From Pedobacter planticolens (GTDB taxonomy: Bacteria; Bacteroidota; Bacteroidia; Sphingobacteriales; Sphingobacteriaceae), in contig NZ_WNXD01000002.1 in the NCBI RefSeq assembly GCF_014172375.1, positions 1,116,001-1,180,000 on the forward strand: a stretch of 64,000 nt of DNA, in the 5' to 3' direction. The position numbers and the translations under genes were made by a program. Positions 1 through 9,777 of this stretch are shown here, one piece after another. The notes beneath the pieces were generated by a model. It was not told where the DNA came from. It made no database searches and saw nothing but the letters and a program-made list of their open reading frames with translations. Within the stretch, counting starts at the first letter, position 1. The number at the start of each line of letters is the position of its first letter.

Positions 1-1
1 A

Positions 2-1600
2 AAAACCTATTACAAAGAAAATTATCAGCCGGTGCTGACTGATAATTATATCACTTTAACTACGCACAATAGCAAAGCTGATACATTAAATAAAAACAGC
101 TTAACTAAGTTGGATAGTAAGTCGTTTTTGTACCACGCTACTATTGAAAAAGAATTTAGTGAGAGTGCTTATCCCGCCGAAAAAACTTTAGAACTAAAAA
201 TTGGTGCGCAAGTGATGTTTATTAAAAATGATCCAACTGGCGAACAACGATTTTTTAATGGAAAAATAGCTGTGGTTACTAAATTAAGTAATGATAGTAT
301 TGAAGTACAAGTTGATGGTTCGAAACAAAACTTAGTAGTTGAAAAATATACTTGGAAAAACATTAAATACAACACCAATAAAACAACGAATGAAATTGAG
401 GAAGAAATTGCAGGAACTTTTACGCAGTTTCCATTAAAATTAGCTTGGGCTATTACAGTTCATAAAAGTCAGGGTTTAACTTTTGATAAGGCAATTATTG
501 ATATTGGCGATGCCTTTGCACCAGGACAAATTTATGTGGCGCTCTCGCGTTTACGCTCTATGGATGGTTTGGTGCTTACTTCGTTAATTTCAGGCAAGGG
601 AATTAGGCAAGACCAAAATGTAACTTTTTTTGCTAGAACAAAAGAACAGCAGGAAGATTTGATCGTTCAAATTAAAAAGGAAAGCGATGCGTTTTTAAGG
701 CATTCGTTGCTGCAAAGTTTCAATTTTACAGTATTGGATAATTATGTTTTTGAACATGTTTTTAGTTATACAAAAGATGAAAAAAGATCCACAAAGCAAA
801 CGCATTTAGCTTGGGCGGTAAAACTGCAACAAGATTTAATGGCGTTAAAAGTAAATGCCGATAAATTTTTAAAACAGATAGAGCGTTTGTTTATCATCGG
901 CAACGCCGAAAGTTTAAACTTACTTTTAGAAAGAACAGAAGCGGCGGTTAACTATTTTAATCCGCAATTAGCACAAATGAGTGATTCTATTTTTGAGTTA
1001 ATAGAAGTTGTTAAAACTGAAAAGCAGACCAAAGAATATTTAGCGGAATTGTTAGCCATGGAAGCTATGTTTTATGAGCAATTTAAAAGAATTCTTAAAG
1101 CAAAATCGATGCTGGCTGCAGCAAATAAAGGTGTCGAATTAACTAAGGAAGAGGTTTTGGCTTTGTACACAAGTGCAAAAAGAGAAGAACAGGTTAAAAC
1201 GGCGTATACTTTGCCAAATAAAAAGGAATTTAATCCGACTGAAGAAGATGAATACGGTAAGCCAAGGGCGATAAGAAAACCCAAAACACCAGCTGCACCT
1301 AAAGAAGATACAAAAGAAATTACGTTGGCATTATTTAAAGAAGGTAAAACATTAGCAGAAATAGCAACAGAACGTAAAATGACACAAAGTACAATTGAAG
1401 GGCATTTAGCGCATTTTGTTGCAAAGCAAGAAGTAAAAGCAAACGAGCTTATTTCTGAAAAGAAATTGACAGAAATTATGGGTGCTATAGTTAAACTGAA
1501 ATCAATTAGAATGAATGATATTCGTGAGCATTTAGGTAAATCTTATGCTTTTGGAGAAATAAAAATTGCGATAGCTGCTTATTTAGCGGAGGGGAATTAA
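2..1600 (+). CDS. Pif1/RecD-like helicase, C-terminal part, with C-terminal HTH region (5' truncated)
   Basis: The frame is open back to the left edge, so the N-terminal ATPase part with Walker A lies outside the window and the GTG at 32 is not a real start. Visible helicase elements are VHKSQGLTFD (motif V type) and IYVALSRLRSMDGL (motif VI type), as in the Pif1/RecD branch of superfamily 1. A long charged helical linker follows. The last ~100 residues (LAEIATERKMTQSTIEGHL onward) resemble the HTH_40/RecQ-C type winged helix seen at the end of Bacteroidota Pif1-like helicases. Probable role: ATP-driven DNA unwinding in repair or recombination. Its 3' end overlaps the convergent gene by 18 bp. 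Confidence 0.85.
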   Translation, partial: KTYYKENYQPVLTDNYITLTTHNSKADTLNKNSLTKLDSKSFLYHATIEKEFSESAYPAEKTLELKIGAQVMFIKNDPTGEQRFFNGKIAVVTKLSNDSIEVQVDGSKQNLVVEKYTWKNIKYNTNKTTNEIEEEIAGTFTQFPLKLAWAITVHKSQGLTFDKAIIDIGDAFAPGQIYVALSRLRSMDGLVLTSLISGKGIRQDQNVTFFARTKEQQEDLIVQIKKESDAFLRHSLLQSFNFTVLDNYVFEHVFSYTKDEKRSTKQTHLAWAVKLQQDLMALKVNADKFLKQIERLFIIGNAESLNLLLERTEAAVNYFNPQLAQMSDSIFELIEVVKTEKQTKEYLAELLAMEAMFYEQFKRILKAKSMLAAANKGVELTKEEVLALYTSAKREEQVKTAYTLPNKKEFNPTEEDEYGKPRAIRKPKTPAAPKEDTKEITLALFKEGKTLAEIATERKMTQSTIEGHLAHFVAKQEVKANELISEKKLTEIMGAIVKLKSIRMNDIREHLGKSYAFGEIKIAIAAYLAEGN

Positions 1601-2038
1601 AAAACTATGCTCATTAATTGTTGCTTTTGTTGGCACATATATAGCGTATAAAAACATAACTATAAAGCATAATGCCATATTAATAATGAATAATTTCCAT
1701 ACTAATTTTATAGTTTTTTCTTCTAATTTAAAAAGATAATTATCTTCTTCTTTCCCATGTTTAGTAATTTTAAAGGCAGAGAATAATATTAGATATACTA
1801 CCGCCATATAAATAGCTAAACAAATCCATATCAAACCCTTATTTATTCCTAAATGATTAAAAAATGGTGATCCTATCACCAAGCTGATTGCACAATTTAT
1901 TGTAGTAATAAAAAGGAATAAAGTAAGACCAATTATCGAAGAAACTAAAATGGGTGTTGCACTGCTATAACCACCATCCTTTTTAAGAAAATAATTAAAA
2001 AGAACTTCATAGAACCTACTTATTGATTTTTTCATCAT
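1583..2038 (-). CDS. small integral membrane protein of unknown function
   Basis: A 151-residue protein with three clear hydrophobic segments (about residues 30-53, 67-90 and 112-135), a basic N-terminus and a charged loop (KHGKEEDNYLFKLEEK) between the second and third. I recognise no family. It starts one base after the dapF stop on the same strand, so it is probably cotranscribed and perhaps translationally coupled to dapF. Its stop lies inside the 3' end of the convergent helicase gene. Two in-frame ATGs (2038 and 2035) make the exact start ambiguous by one residue. Confidence 0.6.
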   Translation of the reverse strand: MMKKSISRFYEVLFNYFLKKDGGYSSATPILVSSIIGLTLFLFITTINCAISLVIGSPFFNHLGINKGLIWICLAIYMAVVYLILFSAFKITKHGKEEDNYLFKLEEKTIKLVWKLFIINMALCFIVMFLYAIYVPTKATINEHSFLIPLR

Positions 2039-2821
2039 TTATACGCTCAATTCTCCCTCAAAAACTTGTTCTGCTGGGCCACATAAAAACACATTAGTAA
2101 ATTTCGAGCCATCGTAATCAAAGTTAATTTGCAATTTGCCGCCTAAAACTTCAATAGGAGTTTCAATATGCCCTGGTTGTTTTTGTTGTGCCATTGCCAT
2201 TGCTACAGCAGTTACGCCTGTGCCACATGCATAGGTTTCATCTTCTACGCCACGTTCAAAAGTGCGCACAAATAAGTGATCGCCTTTATCCTCCACAAAA
2301 TTTACATTAATGCCATTCAGTTTATACGTATCGTTATTGCGAATATTTTTACCAGTAGTAAATACATCAAGCGCAGCTAAATTTTTAACTTCTTCTACAT
2401 AATGAGGAGAACCAGTATTTAACACAAAAGCACTTCCATCAGCTTTAATTGTATCAACATCAATCATTTGTAACTCAACCCAATTGCCTTCTGCTGTAAT
2501 TTTGGCGTAATGAGGGCCATCAACTGCCAAAAAATTAGTTTCATTTTCAATAGCACCTAAAAATTTGGCAAATGCAACAATGCAACGACCACCATTTCCG
2601 CACATGCTGCCTACATTGCCATCGGCATTGTAATACACCATTTCGAAATCGTAATCCTTATGTTGTGTTAAGAACATTAAACCATCAGCACCAATGCCAA
2701 AACGACGATCACAAAGTTGTGCTATGAGTTTATTATCGATATTTTTTAACTCACTAACGCGATGATCTATTAAAATAAAATCGTTCCCTGCACCTTGATA
2801 TTTATAGAATTTTATGTTCAT
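2039..2821 (-). CDS. dapF: diaminopimelate epimerase
   Basis: Interconverts LL- and meso-diaminopimelate, the penultimate step to lysine and the source of meso-DAP for peptidoglycan; cytosolic. The N-terminus FYKYQGAGNDFILID is the family signature. The two catalytic cysteines are visible in MCGNGGRC and in YACGTG, each in the expected half of the pseudo-symmetric fold. I start at 2821 (MNIKFYK, 260 residues) because the 12 residues of the longer frame precede the conserved N-terminus and do not resemble DapF. The small membrane protein gene follows immediately downstream. Confidence 0.97.
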   Translation of the reverse strand: MNIKFYKYQGAGNDFILIDHRVSELKNIDNKLIAQLCDRRFGIGADGLMFLTQHKDYDFEMVYYNADGNVGSMCGNGGRCIVAFAKFLGAIENETNFLAVDGPHYAKITAEGNWVELQMIDVDTIKADGSAFVLNTGSPHYVEEVKNLAALDVFTTGKNIRNNDTYKLNGINVNFVEDKGDHLFVRTFERGVEDETYACGTGVTAVAMAMAQQKQPGHIETPIEVLGGKLQINFDYDGSKFTNVFLCGPAEQVFEGELSV

Positions 2822-2996
2822 TATTTCTTCATTTAAGCATGTAATATTTGCCAGCATTAAGTGTCAAATCAATGGTTAAATTTGATTTAACATTTTTTAA
2901 CACAAAATTAGATGTGTTTAGTATACAAATATCGTTTATATGGTATTAAATTTGAGTAAATCATTCGTAAAAAAGAATAATAATTATATATATACA

Positions 2997-4550
2997 ATGA
3001 AAAAAATAGGATTAATAGTGTTGGCTGCATTTTTAGGAGGTGCAGTTGCAATTGGCGCTTATAAACTATTAGAGCGCAACAACGATAACTTTTCATTAGC
3101 CGAGAAGCAGAATTTGATGTTTGCCAATAACCCAATTAAAGTGGGGTCATCTGGCGCAGTAGATTTTGTGCAGGCGGCTGCGGCAGTTTCGCCAGCCGTA
3201 GTACACATTAAAACCACATACGGTTCAAAAGTTACATCTGATGAAGGAAGTGGTGGAGATATGTCTGACATGTTCGATCAGCTTTTTAGAGGTGGAGGTG
3301 GTTCAAGGTCAAGAGTGCCAAGGGCAGCTTCGGGTTCTGGTGTAATTTTAACGGCTGATGGCTATATCGTAACCAATAATCACGTAGTAGATAATGCTGA
3401 TAAAATTGAAGTTATCTTATCAAATAGACGTAAAGTAATGGCAAAAGTGATTGGTAAAGATGCCAACACAGATTTAGCTTTAATTAAGATTGATGTAACT
3501 GGTTTGCCTTTTGTTAAAATGGGTAACTCTGATAATGTACAAGTTGGCGAGTGGGTTTTGGCCGTAGGTTTCCCTTTAGATTTACAAACTACTGTAACGG
3601 CAGGTATCGTGAGTGCAAAAGCACGCAATATTGGTATTTTAAACCGTGAACAACAACAACCAACCCGAGAAGAGTACGAAGAATATCAAAGAACAGGTAA
3701 AATACCAGATCGCCCGGCAAATAACGCTATCGAATCTTATATTCAAACAGATGCGGCAATTAACCCAGGTAATAGCGGTGGTGCTTTAGTGAATACAAAT
3801 GGAGAATTAGTTGGTATTAATGCCGCAATTGCTTCTCAAACTGGCACCAATGAAGGGTATGGCTTTGCAATTCCAATTAACTTGGCTAAAAAGATTTTAG
3901 AAGATTTTAAAGAATATGGCGCTGTAAAACGTGGTTATATCGGTGTAACTTTTCAGGCTTTAGATGCTGATGCAGCTGAACGTTTAAAAATAAAAGACAT
4001 TAATGGTTTGTATGTAAGTAGTGTACTTCCTGGTGGTGGTGCGGCATCTGCTGGATTAAAAGAGGGTGATATCATTAAAAAAGTTGAGGGTGTAGAAATT
4101 TATGACTCACCAGATTTACAAGAAAAAATTGGTCGTATGCGCCCAGGCGATAAAGTTGCTTTAACTGTTTTGAAAACAGATGGTTCTACCAAGAATGTAA
4201 CCGTAACTTTAAAACCAGAAAGCACAGTTAGCTTAGCATCGGCAAAAACAGTAGAGAGTAAGTCTACTGGAGCAACAATTAGCAAATTGGGAGCAAGTTT
4301 TGCACCAGCATCAGCAGCGGTAAAAGCTAAATTCGGAGTTAAAGATGGTGTTGTGGTAACCAATGTAGAGCAAGGAAAATTGTTCGATTATTGGGATGTG
4401 AGTAAAGGCTTATTAATTACAAAAGTAAATGGCAAGCCAGTAAATAGCGCAGCTGATATTGAAAAAGCATTGCCAACATCTCCAAATGGTAAAACTACCA
4501 TTTCTGGTTTTAATGAAAACGGTGGTTCATATACGTTTTCATTCAATTAA
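2997..4550 (+). CDS. HtrA/Do-family periplasmic serine protease
   Basis: Envelope quality-control protease/chaperone. From the start at 2997 (MKKIGLIVLAAFLGG, 517 residues) it has an N-terminal membrane signal. The trypsin-like domain shows the triad: His in TNNHVVDNAD, Asp in DANTDLALI and Ser in NPGNSGGAL. A canonical PDZ domain (RGYIGVTF to about TVTLKPES) is followed by a second, more diverged PDZ-like domain (about residues 415-517). The in-frame 19 residues upstream of 2997 look like leader DNA. It is monocistronic, ending at a strong terminator. Bacteroidota Do-family proteases commonly have this two-PDZ layout. Confidence 0.95.
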   Translation: MKKIGLIVLAAFLGGAVAIGAYKLLERNNDNFSLAEKQNLMFANNPIKVGSSGAVDFVQAAAAVSPAVVHIKTTYGSKVTSDEGSGGDMSDMFDQLFRGGGGSRSRVPRAASGSGVILTADGYIVTNNHVVDNADKIEVILSNRRKVMAKVIGKDANTDLALIKIDVTGLPFVKMGNSDNVQVGEWVLAVGFPLDLQTTVTAGIVSAKARNIGILNREQQQPTREEYEEYQRTGKIPDRPANNAIESYIQTDAAINPGNSGGALVNTNGELVGINAAIASQTGTNEGYGFAIPINLAKKILEDFKEYGAVKRGYIGVTFQALDADAAERLKIKDINGLYVSSVLPGGGAASAGLKEGDIIKKVEGVEIYDSPDLQEKIGRMRPGDKVALTVLKTDGSTKNVTVTLKPESTVSLASAKTVESKSTGATISKLGASFAPASAAVKAKFGVKDGVVVTNVEQGKLFDYWDVSKGLLITKVNGKPVNSAADIEKALPTSPNGKTTISGFNENGGSYTFSFN

Positions 4551-4578
4551 AAATTAATATTACATGTTATAACAATTA

Positions 4579-4603
4579 GGAGTGGTAATGCCACTCCTTT
4601 TTT
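4579..4603 (+). terminator. rho-independent terminator after htrA-like gene
   Basis: Perfect 7-bp stem GGAGTGG/CCACTCC with a 5-nt loop, followed directly by a run of six T residues, 28 nt after the protease stop codon. Confidence 0.9.
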
Positions 4604-4740
4604 ATGCACTTATTTTAAGGTTAAGGCCTTCATTAGTCTTGTTTTTTTCAAGCGAAACTTGAGGTTAATTGTTTGTTATTTGCCTTGTCTTTGCGTTATA
4701 AAAACCTCGTTTTGCATCGTAAAAGCATAGTGGTTAAAAC

Positions 4741-4805
4741 GCACTTAGTTCGGGGTTGGTTCGGGGTTAGTTCGGACTTATGACAATTGTATCCGAACCA
4801 AGTGC
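4741..4805. repeat. inverted repeat enclosing 11-bp tandem units
   Basis: Arms GCACTTAGTTCGG (4741-4753) and CCGAACCAAGTGC (4793-4805) are complementary at 12 of 13 positions. Inside the left half, the unit TTCGGGGTTGG is repeated (TTCGGGGTTAG, then TTCGG). A related GTTCGGGCTTGAAG stretch occurs near 38028, and the flank right of the right arm contains GAAGCCCGAA, so this is probably a dispersed repeat. Function unknown. Confidence 0.6.
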
Positions 4806-5182
4806 GACTGAAGCCCGAATTAAACTTGAGCCAATAGTTAAGCTGTTACGAACAGAGTATATTTCTTTATATTCTTTCCTAGAAGCATTAGCATTTTATA
4901 TTAGTTGTTGTAACTTCTTTTTGTTCATTTATCTCATTCGTTAGTTGCAATTATCCTCTTTCAGTGTAAGAATTCTTTTCTATAAATGTTTATTTGTAGT
5001 CTGTAAATCCATGGCTTTCTTAATGAATTTTATTCGTCATTTAAACGTATGGATTTTCAGTCCATAGGAGTTAGTAGGTAAGAATTTCAGTGAATTTTTA
5101 TCTCTTTTTTTTAGAACGTTTCTAAATAGCTTCTTTATTGCGTTTTTATACCTAGTATGTCTATTTTAAATCATATTTTAAA

Positions 5183-5190
5183 TACTTTTG
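5183..5190 (+). promoter_or_regulatory. candidate -7 element for the sdh operon
   Basis: TACTTTTG fits the Bacteroidota -7 consensus TAnnTTTG and lies 27 bp before the sdhC ATG. I see no convincing -33 TTTG at the usual distance, so this is a partial match. Confidence 0.5.
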
Positions 5191-5217
5191 CACTAACTGA
5201 ATAAAAAATAAAAGCTA

Positions 5218-5892
5218 ATGGGTAGTATCACAAATGCTTTTTCCTCATCAATAGGAAAAAAACTAATAATGGGCATCACAGGCCTTTTTCTAATCTCGTT
5301 TTTAGTAGTACACTGTTTTCTAAATTCTTTTGTGTTTTTTGATAAGACAGGAGTTTTATTTAACGAAGGCGCTCATTTTATGGCAACCAACTGGATTATC
5401 CGTGCTATGGAAGTGGTATTAATGGCCGGTTTGTTATTGCACATTGTACAAGGAGCACGGTTAACATTCCAAAATCAGGCAGCAAGACCAGTTAAATATG
5501 CGTATAACGACGGCAATGCAAACAGTAAATGGTATTCTCGTTCAATGGGTTTGTTAGGTACTTTGTTATTGATTTTCTTAATCGTTCACTTATCACAATT
5601 CTGGGTTGTATCTCGCTTTACAGGTATTCCTACTATTGATGCAAACGGACATGAAGATTTATATGCAGTAATGAAAGAAACTTTCAGCAATGTTTGGTTT
5701 GTGGTTTTATATGTTTTATCAATGATTTCTTTAGGTTATCACTTATTACATGGTTTCGCTTCAACTTTTCAAACCTTAGGTTGGAATCATAAAAAATACA
5801 CCCCACTTATTAAAGCAATTGGCGTTGGTTTTTCAATCATCGTACCATTACTTTTTGCAGCAATGCCAGTTTGGATCTATTTAGGTCTTTAA
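5218..5892 (+). CDS. sdhC: succinate dehydrogenase/fumarate reductase cytochrome b subunit
   Basis: Membrane anchor of complex II, passing electrons from the iron-sulfur subunit to menaquinone. The 224 residues carry five hydrophobic segments. Histidines at about positions 32, 75, 124 and 175 lie in membrane helices, where the two b hemes of the single-anchor (type B) enzymes are ligated. Start MGSITNAF follows a candidate promoter. First gene of sdhC-sdhA-sdhB, 30 bp before sdhA. The absence of a separate sdhD is normal for this enzyme type. Confidence 0.95.
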   Translation: MGSITNAFSSSIGKKLIMGITGLFLISFLVVHCFLNSFVFFDKTGVLFNEGAHFMATNWIIRAMEVVLMAGLLLHIVQGARLTFQNQAARPVKYAYNDGNANSKWYSRSMGLLGTLLLIFLIVHLSQFWVVSRFTGIPTIDANGHEDLYAVMKETFSNVWFVVLYVLSMISLGYHLLHGFASTFQTLGWNHKKYTPLIKAIGVGFSIIVPLLFAAMPVWIYLGL

Positions 5893-5922
5893 AATAATTT
5901 TGAACGAATAAAGCTATATATA

Positions 5923-7902
5923 ATGTCAGCAATAAATTCAAATATACCAGAGGGAGATGTAACCACTAAATGGACGAAATTCAAATCGTCTGTGGCTTTG
6001 GTTAACCCTTCAAACAAAAGAACTTTAGAAGTAATTGTAGTAGGTTCTGGCTTAGCTGGAGCATCTGCAGCAGCAACTTTGGCCGAAATGGGTTACAAAG
6101 TAAAATGCTTCTGTTTTCAAGATTCACCACGTAGAGCACACTCTATTGCTGCACAAGGTGGAATAAACGCCGCCAAAAATTATCAAAATGATGGCGATAG
6201 CACGTATCGTTTATTTTATGATACCATTAAAGGTGGAGATTATCGCTCACGTGAGGCAAACGTATATCGTTTGGCTGAGGTAAGTGCAAATATCATCGAT
6301 CAATGTGTGGCTCAAGGTGTTCCTTTAGCTCGAGAATATGGCGGTTTGTTAGATAACCGTTCATTTGGTGGTACACAAGTTCAACGTACTTTTTATGCAG
6401 CCGGACAAACTGGCCAACAGTTATTATTAGGTGCATATTCTGCTTTAGAACGTCAAATTGGAATGGGTAAAGTAGAAATGTTTACTCGCCATGAAATGCT
6501 TGAAGTAGTTAAAATTGACGGAAAAGCTCGCGGAATTATTGCTCGTAACTTAATTACTGGCGAATTAGAACGTCACTTCGGTCATGCAGTGGTTTTAGGA
6601 ACAGGTGGTTACGGAAACGTATTCTATTTGTCTACCAATGCAATGGGAAGTAACGTAACTGCAGCTTGGAAAGCAAATAAACAAGGCGCATTTTTTGCAA
6701 ATCCTTGTTACACTCAAATTCACCCAACATGTATTCCAGTTTCTGGAGATCATCAATCTAAATTAACTCTAATGTCTGAGTCGTTACGTAACGATGGACG
6801 TATTTGGGTTCCTAAAAAGAAAGACGATACACGTAAAGCATCAGAAATTCCAGAAGATGAAAGAGATTACTATTTAGAGCGTCGTTATCCTGCTTTTGGT
6901 AATTTGGTTCCTCGTGATGTGGCTTCTCGTGCTGCAAAAGAAAGATGTGATGCAGGTTATGGTGTAGGTTCTTCTAAATTAGCGGTTTACTTAGATTTTA
7001 AAGCAAATACAGAACGTTACGGCAGAATTGAAGCTTCTAAAGCGGGAAATCATCATCCTGATAAGGAAACTTGCATGCGTTTAGGTTTAGCTGTTATTAA
7101 AGAAAAATACGGTAACCTGTTCGATATGTATGCGCAGATTACTGGTGAAAATCCTTATGAAACTCCAATGCGTATTTATCCAGCAGTTCACTATACTATG
7201 GGCGGTTTATGGGTAGATTATAACTTGATGACAACCGTACCGGGTTTATATTGTGCAGGTGAGGCCAACTTCTCAGACCATGGAGCAAACCGTTTAGGTG
7301 CATCAGCTTTAATGCAAGGTTTGGCAGATGGTTATTTTGTTCTTCCTTACACTATCGGACAATATTTATCGAAAGAAATTTCGGTTAAAGCAATTCCAAC
7401 AGATCATCCAGCATTTGCTGAAGCAGAAGCAAGAGCAAAAGGAATCTTAGATCACTTTATTAATATTAAAGGAACTAAATCTGTAGATCATTTCCACAAA
7501 AAATTAGGTTTAATTATGTGGGAAAAATGCGGAATGGCTCGTAATGCTGAAGGTTTAAAATCAGCGATTGCTGAAATACAACAATTGAAAAAAGATTTTT
7601 GGAGTGATGTTCGTGTACCAGGATCGGCAGATGAATATAATCCAGAATTAGAAAAAGCAGGCCGCGTTGCAGATTTTATCGAACTAGGAGAATTGATGTG
7701 TATGGATGCATTAAATCGTGAAGAAAGCTGCGGTGGTCACTTCCGTGAAGAGCACCAAACCGAAGAAGGAGAAGCATTGCGTGATGATGAAAATTTTGCT
7801 TACGTAGCCGCTTGGGAAAATAAAGGTGATGGAACTTTTGAACTTCACAAAGAAGAATTGAAATTCGAAAATATTAAAATAGCACAAAGAAGTTATAAAT
7901 AG
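5923..7902 (+). CDS. sdhA: succinate dehydrogenase/fumarate reductase flavoprotein subunit
   Basis: Catalytic subunit oxidising succinate to fumarate in the TCA cycle, on the cytoplasmic face of the membrane. The FAD-binding Rossmann motif [12 protein letters not shown] is at residues 39-50. His73 in [14 protein letters not shown] is the covalent flavin site of the family. [14 protein letters not shown] near residue 450 is the conserved substrate/flavin region. At 659 residues it matches the longer Bacteroidota/epsilon-type SdhA. It lies between the cytochrome and iron-sulfur subunit genes. Confidence 0.97.
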   Translation: MSAINSNIPEGDVTTKWTKFKSSVALVNPSNKRTLEVIVVGSGLAGASAAATLAEMGYKVKCFCFQDSPRRAHSIAAQGGINAAKNYQNDGDSTYRLFYDTIKGGDYRSREANVYRLAEVSANIIDQCVAQGVPLAREYGGLLDNRSFGGTQVQRTFYAAGQTGQQLLLGAYSALERQIGMGKVEMFTRHEMLEVVKIDGKARGIIARNLITGELERHFGHAVVLGTGGYGNVFYLSTNAMGSNVTAAWKANKQGAFFANPCYTQIHPTCIPVSGDHQSKLTLMSESLRNDGRIWVPKKKDDTRKASEIPEDERDYYLERRYPAFGNLVPRDVASRAAKERCDAGYGVGSSKLAVYLDFKANTERYGRIEASKAGNHHPDKETCMRLGLAVIKEKYGNLFDMYAQITGENPYETPMRIYPAVHYTMGGLWVDYNLMTTVPGLYCAGEANFSDHGANRLGASALMQGLADGYFVLPYTIGQYLSKEISVKAIPTDHPAFAEAEARAKGILDHFINIKGTKSVDHFHKKLGLIMWEKCGMARNAEGLKSAIAEIQQLKKDFWSDVRVPGSADEYNPELEKAGRVADFIELGELMCMDALNREESCGGHFREEHQTEEGEALRDDENFAYVAAWENKGDGTFELHKEELKFENIKIAQRSYK

Positions 7903-7916
7903 TATTTAGATGGGCA

Positions 7917-7984
7917 GTATTTAGTATTTAGATCTGGGCATATTCGCTATTCTATCTAACTACTAACTACTAATTACTAAATAC
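7917..7984. repeat. dyad repeat inside the sdh operon
   Basis: GTATTTAGTATTTAGAT (7917-7933) is an imperfect inverted match to ACTAATTACTAAATAC (7969-7984). Short TAGTATTTA/AACTACT words repeat through the 96-bp sdhA-sdhB gap. It belongs to the same style of word-like intergenic dyads found elsewhere in the window. Its position could influence the sdhA/sdhB transcript ratio or stability. Confidence 0.6.
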
Positions 7985-7998
7985 CTAATCTCTATACA

Positions 7999-8769
7999 AT
8001 GAGTACAGGAAATATGAACTTAACGCTAAAAGTTTGGCGTCAGAAGAACACACAAGACAAAGGGAAAATGGTTGACTACAAAGTTGCCGATATTTCTCCT
8101 GACATGTCTTTTTTAGAGATGTTCGATGTTTTAAACGAAGATTTAATTACCAAAGGTGATGACCCAATTGTATTTGATCACGATTGTCGCGAAGGAATTT
8201 GCGGGATGTGTTCAATGTTTATCAATGGTCGCCCTCACGGACCGAAAGATGCAGTAACAACTTGTCAGTTGCACATGCGTTCTTTTAAAGATGGAGATAC
8301 GATTGTAGTTGAACCTTGGAGAGCAAAAGCGTTTCCAGTAATTAAAGATTTAACGGTTGATAGATCAGCATTTGATCGTGTAATTGCGGCTGGCGGATTT
8401 ATTTCTGTAAATACAGGTAATGCGCAAGATGCTAACAATTTGCCAATTCCAAAATCGCAAGCAGATGCAGCTTTTGAGGCAGCGGCTTGTATTGGTTGTG
8501 GTGCATGTGTGGCAACGTGTAAAAATGCATCGGCTATGCTATTTGTTTCGGCTAAAATTTCTCAATTGGCTTTATTGCCACAAGGACAACCAGAACGTTA
8601 TAAACGTGTACAAAATATGGTTGCACAAATGGATGCTGAAGGTTTTGGTAACTGTACAAATACTGGTGCTTGTGAAGCAGAATGCCCTAAAGGAATTTCT
8701 TTAGAGAACATTGCTCGTATGAATAGAGATTATTATTCGGCTAAATTTATCAGCGAAGAAGAAGGATAG
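7999..8769 (+). CDS. sdhB: succinate dehydrogenase/fumarate reductase iron-sulfur subunit
   Basis: Carries electrons from FAD to the cytochrome subunit. The plant-type 2Fe-2S domain has Cys63, Cys68 and Cys71 in [11 protein letters not shown] and Cys89 in TTCQ. The C-terminal ferredoxin-like domain has [11 protein letters not shown] and the second set [14 protein letters not shown]. These cysteines supply the 2Fe-2S, 4Fe-4S and 3Fe-4S clusters expected of SdhB. At 256 residues it is a normal size. It closes the operon and is followed by a terminator. Confidence 0.97.
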   Translation: MSTGNMNLTLKVWRQKNTQDKGKMVDYKVADISPDMSFLEMFDVLNEDLITKGDDPIVFDHDCREGICGMCSMFINGRPHGPKDAVTTCQLHMRSFKDGDTIVVEPWRAKAFPVIKDLTVDRSAFDRVIAAGGFISVNTGNAQDANNLPIPKSQADAAFEAAACIGCGACVATCKNASAMLFVSAKISQLALLPQGQPERYKRVQNMVAQMDAEGFGNCTNTGACEAECPKGISLENIARMNRDYYSAKFISEEEG

Positions 8770-8896
8770 GCTTTGTTCATTAGTTCATTGGCCATTAGGT
8801 ATGCTGGCTAACAAATGACTATTGAACTGAATAATTTGTTTTTATCCTATAAAATTACTAGATTTAAATGTCCGAGACACAGGAGATTTAATAAAC

Positions 8897-8928
8897 GAAA
8901 AACCCCGACCATTTGGCTGGGGTTTTTT
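8897..8928. terminator. bidirectional terminator between sdhB and the TonB_C gene
   Basis: Stem AACCCCGACC/GGCTGGGGTT with loop ATTT, flanked by A and T runs, so it can act on both strands. It lies between the convergent ends of sdhB and the minus-strand TonB_C protein gene. Confidence 0.9.
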
Positions 8929-8953
8929 GTGGAGTATAATCAATGGTTAACAA

Positions 8954-9751
8954 TTATTTAGGGAGTTTAAATTTAACAGGAATATTGTATTTAACGCGTA
9001 CTACTGTGCCATTTTGCATTCCAGGATTCCATCTTTTGCTTAAACTAAGTACTCTAACAGCTTCTTCATCAGTTCCTGACCCGAGTTTGCGATTTACCTT
9101 AATATCACTTAAGGAGCCATCTTTTTCAACAATAAAAGAAAGAGACACCATTCCTTCCACTTTGTTATCAATTGCAGCTTTAGGGTATTTCATGTTTTCT
9201 CCTAAAAATTGATAAAACTTTGCCATACCGCCTGGGTATGACGGTGGATTTTCCATGGATACAAAATTATAAACTGTATTTTCATTAACAGGACCAGTAG
9301 AATTATAAACTGGTGTAGCTACTTTAGGATTTGAGTCTTTACCAGGAATAGCGAACTTAACAGGAATATTGTATTTAACTCTAACCACTTTACCATTTTG
9401 CATTCCAGGATTCCATTTTTCAGATAATTTTAAAACTCTAACTGCTTCCTCATCTGTTCCGCCACCTAGTTTACGGTCAACTTTAATGTCGTTTAGCGAT
9501 CCATCTTTTTCAACTGTAAAGGAAACAAAAACACTCCCTTGTACATTATTTTTTACGGCACTATCAGGGTACTTCATTGTTTTTCCTAAAAAGTCATAAA
9601 ACTTGTCAAGACCACCTGGGTAAGTTGGAGGCGTTTCCATTGTAACGAAGTTGTAAACCGTGTTGTCTTCTACTGCTTGGGCTGCCGTTTTATTTTGGCA
9701 AAAGCCGAGCATTAACACCGCTATTAGCGATGAGAAAATTAATTTTTTCAT
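8954..9751 (-). CDS. secreted protein with two tandem TonB C-terminal-like domains
   Basis: A signal peptide (MKKLIFSSLIAVLMLGFC, with cleavage near AAQA) is followed by two TonB_C-like repeats, about residues 32-135 and 158-265. Each has the YPGG(L/M) entry and a VKYN(I)PVKF exit, and the pair share most of their sequence. Classical TonB has an N-terminal membrane anchor and a proline-rich spacer; both are missing here, so this is a free periplasmic tandem domain. It closely resembles the middle of the M56 protease encoded two genes upstream, pointing to duplication within the operon. Likely partner: plug-type or protease sensor domains in the periplasm (inference). Confidence 0.85.
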   Translation of the reverse strand: MKKLIFSSLIAVLMLGFCQNKTAAQAVEDNTVYNFVTMETPPTYPGGLDKFYDFLGKTMKYPDSAVKNNVQGSVFVSFTVEKDGSLNDIKVDRKLGGGTDEEAVRVLKLSEKWNPGMQNGKVVRVKYNIPVKFAIPGKDSNPKVATPVYNSTGPVNENTVYNFVSMENPPSYPGGMAKFYQFLGENMKYPKAAIDNKVEGMVSLSFIVEKDGSLSDIKVNRKLGSGTDEEAVRVLSLSKRWNPGMQNGTVVRVKYNIPVKFKLPK

Positions 9752-9777
9752 GTGATTTTAGTTTTTAGGTATGGGAT

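Larger units (their letters stand above)
4551..5217. other. 667-bp intergenic region between htrA-like gene and sdhC
   Basis: Holds the htrA terminator (4579-4603), an inverted repeat with internal 11-bp tandem units (4741-4805), a short hairpin with arms TATGGA (5048-5053) and TCCATA (5061-5066), and a -7 element for sdhC at 5183. The rest is AT-rich with no ORF of note on either strand and no tRNA-like fold that I can see. The long distance leaves room for regulation of the sdh operon, but no known riboswitch class is recognisable. Confidence 0.6.

Noticed and set aside
2822-2857. Twelve-residue N-terminal extension of DapF
   Set aside because: Precedes the universally conserved FYKYQGAGNDF start and shows no similarity to the family; ATG 2821 is preferred.
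2908-3135. 75-codon minus-strand frame between dapF and the protease gene
   Set aside because: Overlaps the signal-peptide region of the protease gene on the other strand and has no recognisable features.
4551-5217. tRNA, riboswitch or sRNA gene in the long sdh leader
   Set aside because: No cloverleaf, no known riboswitch core and no paired promoter/terminator for an independent RNA could be seen.
8420-8704. 94-codon frame inside sdhB
   Set aside because: Shadow frame of a well-conserved gene; the in-frame sdhB product has all expected cysteine motifs.
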